Positions 16,512 through 25,542 of a stretch of DNA of 64,000 nt are shown in pieces. The DNA is taken from NCBI RefSeq assembly GCF_014699035.1, contig NZ_JACXAA010000005.1, positions 1 through 64,000 of the forward strand, in the 5' to 3' direction. The notes beneath the pieces are model-generated. The model made no database searches, was not told where the DNA came from, and saw only the letters and a program-made list of their open reading frames with translations. The first letter of the stretch is position 1. Each line of letters opens with the position of its first letter. The position numbers and the translations under genes are program-made. The DNA is from Spirosoma validum. Lineage in GTDB: Bacteria; Bacteroidota; Bacteroidia; Cytophagales; Spirosomataceae.

Positions 16512-17840
16512 ATGAAACGAATCTCTTTAGTTATCTCCGCTCTGGCCGTTGTCGCCTTGTTGCTTGGGTTGCTTCTGCAAAATGCTGCCATCTGGCAACC
16601 GGCGGCTGTTGTCACGGTGGTAAGCTTCGCGCTCGGGATGAAAGTCATTCCGGCTCTGAGAACGTATCAATACACCGCCTGGATCATTGTGGCCGTGGTA
16701 ACCGCTATGATTTATCCGGCTGCGTTTACGAAGTGGGGGTCGTTCGATTTGCGAAATAAATGGCTCATTCTGCTCATTATCCAGTCAGTGATGTTTGGCA
16801 TGGGAATTCAGATGAGCATTCGCGATTTTTCGGGGCTGGCCAGTACCGGAAAAGGAGTCGCTATTGGGCTGTTTTGCCACTTTACAATAATGCCGCTGAT
16901 GGGGCTTTTCCTGACAAAAGTCTTTCAGTTCGAGCCTGAAATTGCAGCGGGCGTTATTCTGATCGGTTCCTGTTCCAGTGGATTGGCTTCGAACGTAATG
17001 GTGTATCTGGCGAAAGCGAACCTGGTTTTATCGGTCGTCGTCACGGCAATGGCTACCTTAGCAGCTCCGTTTCTAACGCCCTTGTTGCTGAAGCTGCTGG
17101 CCGGTACACTCATTGAAATCAAGTTTGTGAACATGATGATGGAGATCATCAAAATTGTGATCATCCCCATTTTCGCGGCTCTCCTGCACGATTATTTGAA
17201 AACGGCGTCGGCTAGCGGACGGCGAACCGTCAACATCCTGTTTGGCCTATCGCTGGGCTGGCTTATCGCGTTGGCTATTGGGTTGTGGTCCTTTTTGGAG
17301 ACTAACGTAGCAAGCCCCGAAGCGCTTCAGACGCTCGAAATTTTCAGCTTTCTTTTGGGCGCTGTGGTAGTTGGTTTCTTGTACCACCAATTGGCAAAAG
17401 CCCATCCCCGGCTGGATGAGTTGATGCCGTATTTATCTATGTTCGGCATTGTTTATTTTACCGCCGTAACCACCGCAGCCGGTCGGGATAACCTCATGAA
17501 AGTGGGCTTCCTGCTGTTCATGACATCGGTTATTCACAATGGGGCTGGCTACTTTTTCGGCTACTGGCTTAGTCGCCTGTTCGGTCTCGATAAGAATTCA
17601 GCCCGAACCGTTGCGTTTGAAGTGGGCCTGCAGAACGGTGGTATGGCTTCGGGTCTGGCAGGTAGCATGGGCAAGTTAGGTACCGTTGGTTTGCCAGCCG
17701 CCGTATTCAGTCCGTGGATGAATATCTCGGGTTCGATACTGGCAAATTACTGGCGCCGGAGACCCGTAACCGATACGTCGCAGGAAGAATCTGTAAGTGC
17801 TGTGATTACGTCAAATACCGTAAGAAATGCTACGGAATAA
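16512..17840 (+). CDS. Bile acid:sodium symporter (BASS)-family transporter
   Basis: The 442-residue protein is almost wholly hydrophobic, with about ten membrane segments. BASS signatures are GMGIQMSIRDF near residue 95 and GSCSSGLASNVMVYLAKAN near residues 152-170, with the repeated half GLQNGGMASGLA near 375. The family carries organic acids such as bile acids, pyruvate and ketopantoate with sodium. As last gene of the RuBisCO-like operon it may import the acid used by the pathway; an acid substrate would fit a kinase of sugar acids. The hydrophilic tail after residue 410 is short and variable. Confidence 0.85.
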   Translation: MKRISLVISALAVVALLLGLLLQNAAIWQPAAVVTVVSFALGMKVIPALRTYQYTAWIIVAVVTAMIYPAAFTKWGSFDLRNKWLILLIIQSVMFGMGIQMSIRDFSGLASTGKGVAIGLFCHFTIMPLMGLFLTKVFQFEPEIAAGVILIGSCSSGLASNVMVYLAKANLVLSVVVTAMATLAAPFLTPLLLKLLAGTLIEIKFVNMMMEIIKIVIIPIFAALLHDYLKTASASGRRTVNILFGLSLGWLIALAIGLWSFLETNVASPEALQTLEIFSFLLGAVVVGFLYHQLAKAHPRLDELMPYLSMFGIVYFTAVTTAAGRDNLMKVGFLLFMTSVIHNGAGYFFGYWLSRLFGLDKNSARTVAFEVGLQNGGMASGLAGSMGKLGTVGLPAAVFSPWMNISGSILANYWRRRPVTDTSQEESVSAVITSNTVRNATE

Positions 17841-17933
17841 CGCTCGGTTCTAGTTAGAGTAAGGTTCGATACAGTCAATTCAGAGCAGCATCGGAAGTTT
17901 GTATCCAGCGTCGTAAATACGTACCGTTCGGGT

Positions 17934-18845
17934 TCAAACCTCCGATAACTGTTGCTTAACAACCGCAATGCCACGGGTTATTTCGGCATCAAAATCTGTC
18001 CAGACGCATTCCAGCGATAAGCCTCCCTGATACTTTATTTGTTTCAGCGCACGGAAATAGGGTCTAAAATCGTCGCCTTTGACACCCGGAGCGGTTCGGC
18101 TTTGCTTTTCTGCAATGTGACAATGGGTTATGTATTCGCCATACTTAACGATCTCCTCGGGCCTTTCGTCATCCTTGAGCATGTGGTAGATATCGCATTG
18201 CAGACGAAACCAGGGATTGTTGACTGCCCGAATGATTTCGACACCTTCAGCCAGACTATTGATAAAATTCGTTTCGCTCCGGTTCAGCGGTTCGACCGCT
18301 AACGTAACACCATGTTTTTCGGCTAAGGGAGCCATCTTCTGACAGAGCGCAATGTGCTGTGCTTTGGCAGTAGCCCGGTCGAAGCCATCCGGAATGGCCC
18401 GCGAACCACCGCTGCCAAAAACGATATTCTTCGAGCCGCACTCCTTTGCCCGTTTAAGCGCCAGGTCGGCCCGCTGTAAAATAGCCTCGTGGTGCAAATC
18501 TGGCCCAACCGACTTGAGCTTGCCCGGAAAGAAATAGATGTAGGATCGAACCGGAACGTTTTCTGTTTTCAGTGCCGACTGATTTTTTTCGTATTGTTCA
18601 TCCCCTCCTGTATCGGGGATCAGAAAATGACCGACACTTTCCTCGACAAATGAATACCCCAGTTTTTTTAATAAATCGGCTTTGTCATACGTAGTACAGA
18701 CCCCCAGCGGCAGAGTTAACCCGGCAGTTGTTTCCCCGGCAATACCAGCTTTAGCCAGTCCATCCACTACGGTCATTCCGGCAAAAACACCGGCGGTATG
18801 CTTTATAAAGTTTCTTCTTGAGGTAGAATGTTCGAATAGATTCAT
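17934..18845 (-). CDS. Exported TIM-barrel protein, xylose isomerase-like
   Basis: The 303-residue protein begins with a Tat-type leader (STSRRNFIKHTAG, then a hydrophobic stretch), so it is probably exported folded to the periplasm. The mature part is an AP-endonuclease-2/xylose-isomerase-like barrel: GYSFVEESVGHF, a metal-site Glu in LAVEPLNRSETNF, Asp and His in CDIYHM, His in HCHIAE and Glu in LSLECVW. Such proteins are sugar epimerases, isomerases or hydroxypyruvate isomerase relatives. It is convergent with the BASS gene. A periplasmic isomerase acting on released sugars is a fair guess. Confidence 0.78.
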   Translation of the reverse strand: MNLFEHSTSRRNFIKHTAGVFAGMTVVDGLAKAGIAGETTAGLTLPLGVCTTYDKADLLKKLGYSFVEESVGHFLIPDTGGDEQYEKNQSALKTENVPVRSYIYFFPGKLKSVGPDLHHEAILQRADLALKRAKECGSKNIVFGSGGSRAIPDGFDRATAKAQHIALCQKMAPLAEKHGVTLAVEPLNRSETNFINSLAEGVEIIRAVNNPWFRLQCDIYHMLKDDERPEEIVKYGEYITHCHIAEKQSRTAPGVKGDDFRPYFRALKQIKYQGGLSLECVWTDFDAEITRGIAVVKQQLSEV

Positions 18846-18992
18846 GGGGCTCGGAACTAAGGCGGTAGGTTTTATTAAAATAAAGAGATGAACGAAGTAA
18901 ACTTACCTTATAAATCCCCGAATTTCGGCTATACTTAGACTATTCCGTCCGCCCTGTTGGCCAATAGTTCGTAAAAAGCGACCTTGATCCAA

Positions 18993-20069
18993 TTATTCTG
19001 CTTCGTTTAGTTTCTCGTTGGCCTCTGCTAGATCATCGCCTTCAGGCTGGGGAATTTCTATACCCTTGTGCGTCTGATCCCCTACGTAGGTGAGTGTCAC
19101 CAGCATCGGAAAATGATCCGATCCGCAGTTCGGTAAACGCTGGATGGCCTGTAGCTGAAAATGGCAGGAAACGAAAATGTGGTCTAAAGGCCAGCGCAGG
19201 AAAAAATAACGGGCATGAAACGTATTGTAAAGCCCCCGACCAATACGTGGATCTAATAAACCGCTGATTCGCTGAAACAGACGCGTGGTGTGCGACCAGG
19301 CTACATCGTTCAGGTCGCCTGCAACAACGACCGGGCCGGATTTGGTTCGCGCTTCTTTCCCCACCAGAATCAGCTCCGCATCCCGTTCCGTAGATCGATA
19401 GTGCTCCGTGGGGCTTGGCGGCATCGGATGAACACCGTAGAAATCGCATAATTGTCCCGAAGGCAATTCAAGCTGTGCGTAAATCGAAGGAATATCATCC
19501 TGGATCAGAAACCGCACTTCACGTGAACGAATCGGAAACCGGGAATAGAACAACAGCCCGTACGTATTTTCCAGCGGGTAAAGTATTCTATGCGGATAAT
19601 ATTCCTCCAGATCAGCCAGCGCATCCTGCCATTTCTGATTCGCTTCCAGTACTAATACTACGTCCGGCTTATGTTTCTCTGCCAGCGCTTTTACCTCTGG
19701 CATATGGGTATTCTCCATGAAAACATTCGCTGTCAAAAACCGGATCGTGTTCTCTTTTTCCGACGTACTTCCCTTGTGGTGAGAAAAGGAGAGGATCTGT
19801 TTTTTATGAAAGGGGGTAAAGGGGTAAATCAGCCAGAATTGGTACAATAACGTTGCCAACAACCCGACCGGCACGATGAGCAGAAAACCATCCATATGAT
19901 GCCCTACGGCCAGCCAGCCCAGCAATCCCAGAGCAGCCAGCGCGGTCAGCTGCAAATGCGGAAAGTCCCATATGCGAATCCACCAGTAATCGAGCCGGAT
20001 CAGGTTAATAAACGAAGCAAGCGTAATACAGATTGAAAAGGTAAGCAAAACTAAATCTGGGACGGGCAT
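18993..20069 (-). CDS. Membrane-anchored endonuclease/exonuclease/phosphatase protein
   Basis: The 358-residue protein has three hydrophobic segments in the first 90 residues, then an EEP-fold domain facing out or periplasmic. The catalytic set is complete: Asn in TANVFMENT, Glu in VLEANQKW, YGVHPM, GDLND, LDHIFVS and GSDHFPM. The family includes nucleases, sphingomyelinases and inositol phosphatases; the membrane-anchored Bacteroidota version has no settled substrate. It is transcribed away from SusC pair 1. Confidence 0.82.
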   Translation of the reverse strand: MPVPDLVLLTFSICITLASFINLIRLDYWWIRIWDFPHLQLTALAALGLLGWLAVGHHMDGFLLIVPVGLLATLLYQFWLIYPFTPFHKKQILSFSHHKGSTSEKENTIRFLTANVFMENTHMPEVKALAEKHKPDVVLVLEANQKWQDALADLEEYYPHRILYPLENTYGLLFYSRFPIRSREVRFLIQDDIPSIYAQLELPSGQLCDFYGVHPMPPSPTEHYRSTERDAELILVGKEARTKSGPVVVAGDLNDVAWSHTTRLFQRISGLLDPRIGRGLYNTFHARYFFLRWPLDHIFVSCHFQLQAIQRLPNCGSDHFPMLVTLTYVGDQTHKGIEIPQPEGDDLAEANEKLNEAE

Positions 20070-20247
20070 GATCGTGTCAGAAATGGCAGTTGATAAGCTA
20101 ACTGCAAAAACACAATGAAGTTTATGACATGCCTTATACGTACCAATAAAAGATGATCAGTGCTACTGAAAGTACGATCCTGGCCAACCGTACAGGGACC
20201 CATGTTTCTCCATCAAAAGTTCAAAAATTTCAAAAAGTTGTACCATG

Positions 20248-20311
20248 CTAATATTGTACAATTTTTAGAGAAAATGGTGTAGTTTAAGGCTATTTTAATC
20301 CGCTAAGTTTG
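20248..20311 (+). promoter_or_regulatory. Shared promoter element, copy 2 (SusC pair 1)
   Basis: From 20248 the sequence follows copy 1 almost base for base through ATTGTACAAT, TTTTTAGAGAAAATGGTG (GAAAATG at 20270-20276) to TAAGTTTG at 20304-20311, with the same 28-nt spacing. The ATG of SusC lies 148 nt after the box, leaving a long leader. The remaining parts of 20070-20459 show no gene. Confidence 0.75.
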
Positions 20312-20459
20312 CCAGTCTCTTCTAGTTTCCGGCTACCGCATACATCAGAAAAGGCCAGAAGAAAAGAAGTTGTAATGAGCTGTTTTTGGACAGCAACGTA
20401 CTATTTATCAATGCGTTGTCAATAGCTATTCCTTAATTATCTTTCTCGCACTCATTCTT

Positions 20460-23400
20460 ATGAAACACATTCGTACCTGGTTTTTTAGCCTGTTTGGGCT
20501 GGTTCAGGTGGGCTTTTCAACTGTAGTTTTCTCGCAAAGTTTAGCCAGCAGTGGAACAAAGCTAGTCAGGCTTCCGGTAACCCAGCTGGCTGCGGTTTTT
20601 CCCACATCGACCTCTGCCGACTTGCCGGGCAACCAGCCTCTTGTGGATAGACCAGTCAAAGGAATCGTAAGAGACGAAAAAGGGCAGGGATTACCGGGCG
20701 TAAGCGTAGTGATTAAAAATACTACGCAGGGTACCACGACCGACGTGAATGGGGCCTACCAGCTTACCGCTCCCGACGGACCGGACGCTACGCTGGTGTT
20801 TAGCTTTGTGGGGTATCTCTCGAAGGAAGTACCCGTTGGCGCTCAATCGGACGTGAACGTAACGCTGGAAGTCGACAGTAAGCAACTGAACGAAGTAGTT
20901 GTCGTGGGCTACGGTACGCAGCGCAAGCGTGATCTGACCGGCTCGGTGGTATCGATCAAGGGCGACGAGACGATTAAACTGCCCGTAACATCGCCGATAG
21001 AGGCCCTTCAGGGTAAAATTCCGGGTGCCGACATCACCCGTAACAGTGGGTATGCGGGGGCCAATGCCTCTATCCGTATCCGGGGAAACCGCTCCATTGC
21101 CAATCCGAGTAGTTCAAACAACGTACTGTACATTGTCGATGGCGTGCAGGGCGTCAACGCGAATGATATTAACCCGAATGATATTGCTTCGATCGACGTA
21201 TTGAAAGATGCTTCTTCGACTGCTATTTACGGGTCACGCGGGGCCAATGGCGTTATCATCATCACAACCAAACGCGGTAGCAGTGGCAAGGCCAAGCTAA
21301 GCTACAACGGGTACGCGGGCATATCGGAAGTAGCGGGGTATGGCAAGTTTATGACCGGCCCCGAATACATTGCGTTTCGGCGCGAAGCCTATCGGGCATC
21401 GGGCACCTGGAGCAGCCCCGCCGATGATTCGAAAATCTTCAACCCCCTTCAGTTGGATGCTATCCAGAAGCAGCAGTTTCCAGTATGGCCCGACATGTTG
21501 CTGAAACCCGGATTCCAGCAGGATCATCAACTGGGTATTACCGCCGGTACCGACAAAACCAAGATCTATTTCTCGGCGGGCTACTATAACGAAAAAGGGA
21601 TTCTCCGAATGGACGAATTCAAGCGATATTCGGCCCGTATCAACGTCGATCAGACCATCAACGACTGGGTTACAGCCGGTATTCAGGCTCAACTGGCTTA
21701 CATCGACAACGATGTGCGCAGGGACCCGTTCAACCGCGCGTCGAACATTCCACCGCTGGGTACGACCTTCGACGAAAATGGCAACTTTCAGTTGTTCCCG
21801 CTGGGCGGCAGCGTCGTTAATCCGCTTGCCGATGAACAGCCCAACGCCTACAAGCGAAACAATAAAATCAATCGCGGTACGCTATCGACCTACCTCGAAC
21901 TGAGGCCGTTTAAAGGATTTACGCTACGTTCAACACTGGGAGCCATTTTTTCAACCAACGAATTGGGGAGCTACTACAGCCGGAACACCATCGACGGTGC
22001 AGGCACCCGGGCGCAGGCATCGATCACCAGTAACCAGAGCCGCAACCTGAGCTGGGAAAACGTATTTACTTACAAGCGCGCCGTTCAGGATCATTCGTTC
22101 ACCGTTACGGGCGTAACCAGTTACCTGTCGTTTACCAATACGTCGAGTTTTGCCGGGGGTAACAACCAGTTGATTCCGGCGCAGTATTTTTATAACCTGG
22201 CTGCCGCGAACCAGAATCCGTTCTGGGGCAGCGGTTACACTCAGAACAAACTGATTTCGTTTACGGGCCGCGTTAATTACAGCTTCAAGGATAAATATCT
22301 GTTGACCGTTACGGGCCGCAGCGATGGCTCGTCGAAACTGGGCGAAGGGCACAAATGGGCGTTCTTCCCGTCGGTAGGGCTGGGCTGGCGGATCAGCGAC
22401 GAAGCGTTCATGCAACAGCAGAAGGTGGTGACCGACCTGAAATTACGGGCCAGCTATGGTATATCGGGTAACGACGTAATCAACCCTTATGCTACGCAAA
22501 ACTCACTCGCCACGGTTTCGTTTGCCTATAACGACGCCAACGCGGCCAACGCTTACCTGATTAACCAGACCATTGGCAACCAGGATCTGAGGTGGGAACT
22601 GACCACTACGGCCGACGTAGGTCTGGACGTTGGATTGCTCGACAACCGCATTACGGCCAATATCGACTATTACGATGCGCTGACCAATGACCTTATTTTT
22701 CCGTATACGTTGCCGCAACTGACGGGCGTAACGACGGTAAACCGCAACATTGGTAAGACGCGCAACCGGGGACTTGAAATCGGGATTACCACGCAGAACA
22801 TGCGCCGGAAAAGCTTTACCTGGTCGACCAACCTGACGTTTGCCCGCAACCGCGAAATGATTGTTTCACTGCCTAACGGCAACGTGATCGCTGATGACTA
22901 CCGCAATTCGCTCATCGAAGGAGAGCCCTCGCAGATTTATTACGATTATAAAAAACTAGGCATCTGGCAATTGGGTGAAGAATCGGAAGCCACTAAGTAC
23001 GGCGCGATCCCTGGCGACATCAAGATTGCTGACCTGAATAACGACGGCAAAATCAGCGGCCTGGACCGTACCATTATCGGCTCCCGTGTGCCATCCTGGA
23101 CGGGCGGTCTCAGCAACGATATTCGATTCAAAGGCTTCGATTTGAACGTACTGTTTATCGCTCGCGTGGGTCAGTGGATCAGTTCGGATTATTACGCCAA
23201 GTATAACCGCAACGGGGGCAACAACGGCGCCAGCATCGATTACTGGACACCCGAAAACCCCACAAATGACTACCCGCGCCCCAACGCCACCCGAAGTTCG
23301 ACCTACGTAACGACGCTGACCGAACGGCAGGCTTCGTATGCTAAACTCAGGAACGTAACGCTGGGCTACACGTTCCCAAAAACGATGACGAACCGGTTCA

Positions 23401-23543
23401 AGATCGACAACCTGCGGCTATACGTATCGGGCAGAAACCTCGCCTGGTTCTCGAACCTGAAAGATTTCGATCCCGAAAACGAAGGCGTTATCGATCAGCC
23501 CTTGACACGCCTGTATGTATTTGGCTTAAACCTCGGTTTTTAA
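20460..23543 (+). CDS. SusC/RagA TonB-dependent outer-membrane transporter (pair 1)
   Basis: The 1027-residue protein has a signal peptide, a carboxypeptidase-like beta domain (KGIVRDEKGQGLPGVSVVIK, residues 67-86 onward), the TonB box region (NEVVVVGYGTQ near 145), a plug domain with VLYIVDGVQG and DVLKDASSTAIYGSRGANGVIIITT, and a long beta-barrel ending in FGLNLGF. It imports oligosaccharides across the outer membrane with its SusD lid, encoded 34 nt downstream. It lacks an N-terminal STN signalling domain, so it does not itself act through an anti-sigma factor. The upstream control element is shared with the RuBisCO-like operon. Confidence 0.95.
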   Translation: MKHIRTWFFSLFGLVQVGFSTVVFSQSLASSGTKLVRLPVTQLAAVFPTSTSADLPGNQPLVDRPVKGIVRDEKGQGLPGVSVVIKNTTQGTTTDVNGAYQLTAPDGPDATLVFSFVGYLSKEVPVGAQSDVNVTLEVDSKQLNEVVVVGYGTQRKRDLTGSVVSIKGDETIKLPVTSPIEALQGKIPGADITRNSGYAGANASIRIRGNRSIANPSSSNNVLYIVDGVQGVNANDINPNDIASIDVLKDASSTAIYGSRGANGVIIITTKRGSSGKAKLSYNGYAGISEVAGYGKFMTGPEYIAFRREAYRASGTWSSPADDSKIFNPLQLDAIQKQQFPVWPDMLLKPGFQQDHQLGITAGTDKTKIYFSAGYYNEKGILRMDEFKRYSARINVDQTINDWVTAGIQAQLAYIDNDVRRDPFNRASNIPPLGTTFDENGNFQLFPLGGSVVNPLADEQPNAYKRNNKINRGTLSTYLELRPFKGFTLRSTLGAIFSTNELGSYYSRNTIDGAGTRAQASITSNQSRNLSWENVFTYKRAVQDHSFTVTGVTSYLSFTNTSSFAGGNNQLIPAQYFYNLAAANQNPFWGSGYTQNKLISFTGRVNYSFKDKYLLTVTGRSDGSSKLGEGHKWAFFPSVGLGWRISDEAFMQQQKVVTDLKLRASYGISGNDVINPYATQNSLATVSFAYNDANAANAYLINQTIGNQDLRWELTTTADVGLDVGLLDNRITANIDYYDALTNDLIFPYTLPQLTGVTTVNRNIGKTRNRGLEIGITTQNMRRKSFTWSTNLTFARNREMIVSLPNGNVIADDYRNSLIEGEPSQIYYDYKKLGIWQLGEESEATKYGAIPGDIKIADLNNDGKISGLDRTIIGSRVPSWTGGLSNDIRFKGFDLNVLFIARVGQWISSDYYAKYNRNGGNNGASIDYWTPENPTNDYPRPNATRSSTYVTTLTERQASYAKLRNVTLGYTFPKTMTNRFKIDNLRLYVSGRNLAWFSNLKDFDPENEGVIDQPLTRLYVFGLNLGF

Positions 23544-23577
23544 TCTCAACGAAATACGATCTTTCACTCTTCATAAG

Positions 23578-25218
23578 ATGAAAACATATCTGAACTATCT
23601 GGCGATGCTGGGGCTGGCGGCTACATTGCTAGCCTGCACCAAAGATTTGCAGGAATACAACCCGGCTGGGTCGACGGCCCAAAGCCTGTTTACAACTCCC
23701 GAAGGCATCGAAGCCGGTGTCAACGGAATCTATACCTATAACCGGTATTTCTACGGGAAAGAAGAAGGACACGGCCTCATGGAGATGGGTACCGACATCT
23801 GGACCAACGCAGCCAACAACAACAGCTCCGGCACGAACGGTATTTTTCCTCAGCTATCGCTCACAACGTATCAGGGCCTGACGACCGACAACGTCTGGGT
23901 GAAAACCCGGATGTGGCAGCAGTGTTATGCGGCTGTTAATCTGGCTAACAACGTAATGAAATACCTACCCGCTTCGGGCATAAATGCAGCTCGGCAGAAG
24001 GAACTGGAAGGCGAAACCCGTTTCCTGCGCGCCTGGTATTATTACCATCTGGTGGAGAGTTTCGGACCGATACCGCTTCGGCTGGAACCAACCGAAAGCA
24101 TCGAAACAACGGCGACCCGCGCATCGGTCGATGCGGTTTACGACCAGATTCTTCAGGACCTCCAGGCTGCGGTTACGGCCATCCCGACAACCACTACGGA
24201 GTATGGACGGATCACCCGCCCGGCAGCCGAAGCGTTTCTGGCGAAGGTGTATCTGACCCGGGGTAAAAATCAGGAAGCCAGCAACTACGCCAAAAAAGTC
24301 ATTACGGCCTACAGCTACAAACTGTTGCCGACATACGCCAGTTTGTGGACGTTTACGAATCAGCTGAATACCGAAATACTCTGGGCGGTCAATTACTCGA
24401 CCAATCTGGCGTTCAATGCCGGTAGCAACATCAGCCACACGCTGTATCTGATGGAATACAATACCCAGCCAGGTATGAAACGCGATGTAGCCAATGGTTT
24501 TCCAAACGTACGCTACATGCCGACCTTATTTCTGCTCAACCTGTTCAACGAGCAAAACGATTCACGGTATTATGCTTCCTTCAAAGCGGCCTGGAGGGCG
24601 AATGAAACCGATGCAACGAAACGCCCGGCGGGTATCAACGTGGGCGATACGGCCATTCTGACGACGAAATATCCAGTAACGGCCGCGTTCCGACAATCGA
24701 AAAAATACAAGATTTACGACGTCAATGATATGTACAAAGCCGATGGCACACCTAATGATCGATTCCACTACGTATCGCTTCAAAAGTTCGACGACCCGAC
24801 GCGGGCGACGGATGCCACCACCGAAAGTGCGCGCGATGCCTACATTCTGCGACTAGGCGAAGTGTATCTGCTGGCGGCTGAGGCCCAGCTGAATTTAGGC
24901 AAGAAAGACTCGGCCGCTTATTACCTCAATGAAATTCGGACGCGGGCAGCTGTACCTGGTCGCCAGGCGAATATGCGCATCGCGGCTGCCGACGTAACGC
25001 TTGACTTCATCCTGGACGAACGTGCCCGCGAACTGGCGGGGGAACAGGTCCGCTGGTTCGATCTAAAACGGACGAATAAACTGGTCGAGCGGGTGAAAAA
25101 ATACAACCCCGATGCGGCCCCAAACATCCAGCCTTTTCACGCGGTACGTCCTATTCCGCAAAGTGAAATCGACGCGGTAACCAATAAAGGAGAGTTTAAG
25201 CAGAATGACGGGTATTAG
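23578..25218 (+). CDS. RagB/SusD-family nutrient-binding lipoprotein (pair 1)
   Basis: The 546-residue protein has a lipoprotein signal with Cys20 (AATLLACTKD) and the SusD architecture of helical TPR-like repeats with a sugar-binding insertion. Typical blocks are RFLRAWYYYHLVESFGPIPL near residue 143, and the C-terminal ERARELAGEQVRWFDLKRT and HAVRPIPQSEID. It forms the lid of the preceding SusC barrel. The junction with SusC is 34 nt without hairpin, so the two are made together. Confidence 0.95.
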   Translation: MKTYLNYLAMLGLAATLLACTKDLQEYNPAGSTAQSLFTTPEGIEAGVNGIYTYNRYFYGKEEGHGLMEMGTDIWTNAANNNSSGTNGIFPQLSLTTYQGLTTDNVWVKTRMWQQCYAAVNLANNVMKYLPASGINAARQKELEGETRFLRAWYYYHLVESFGPIPLRLEPTESIETTATRASVDAVYDQILQDLQAAVTAIPTTTTEYGRITRPAAEAFLAKVYLTRGKNQEASNYAKKVITAYSYKLLPTYASLWTFTNQLNTEILWAVNYSTNLAFNAGSNISHTLYLMEYNTQPGMKRDVANGFPNVRYMPTLFLLNLFNEQNDSRYYASFKAAWRANETDATKRPAGINVGDTAILTTKYPVTAAFRQSKKYKIYDVNDMYKADGTPNDRFHYVSLQKFDDPTRATDATTESARDAYILRLGEVYLLAAEAQLNLGKKDSAAYYLNEIRTRAAVPGRQANMRIAAADVTLDFILDERARELAGEQVRWFDLKRTNKLVERVKKYNPDAAPNIQPFHAVRPIPQSEIDAVTNKGEFKQNDGY

Positions 25219-25230
25219 GTCGCTAAGATT

Positions 25231-25286
25231 CTATAATTTCCAGCGAAAATGATGGAGATCGATGGTGGTTAAATTTGGTAGCTTTG
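25231..25286 (+). promoter_or_regulatory. Shared promoter element, copy 3 (GH67/GH20-N-like gene)
   Basis: This copy is more diverged: CAGCGAAAATGATGGAGATC, with GAAAATG at 25245-25251 and the -7 box TAGCTTTG at 25279-25286, again 28 nt apart. The upstream palindrome ATTGTACAAT is not kept. The start codon of the next gene is 256 nt further, and the family A hairpin lies in that leader. Confidence 0.65.
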
Positions 25287-25370
25287 TCAATGATCAGCCA
25301 GCTTAACAGGCACATTTGAGTTGGCTCCGTAGGGATGGCCGGTCATGGAAAGAGAAACCGGATCGTATTC

Positions 25371-25428
25371 ACAGCGCCGTAGGTGCGACCTAATTCTTTG
25401 TCAATTTAGGTCGCACCTACGGCGCTGT
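25371..25428. repeat. Palindromic repeat, family A, copy 2
   Basis: Perfect 23-bp arms at 25371-25393 and 25406-25428 around a 12-nt loop, with core GCGCCGTAGGTGCGACC. It lies between promoter copy 3 and the ATG at 25543, so it would be part of the mRNA leader if that promoter drives the gene. Confidence 0.9.
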
Positions 25429-25542
25429 GAAATCGTAATAAAATCACTTTTTAGCTATTGACAGGCCGTGCCTAACGACACTTAGTTATACCAATTAGTT
25501 TTCTCAAACCTGGGATAACCGATTGCGTTCCCAAACCCCGAC

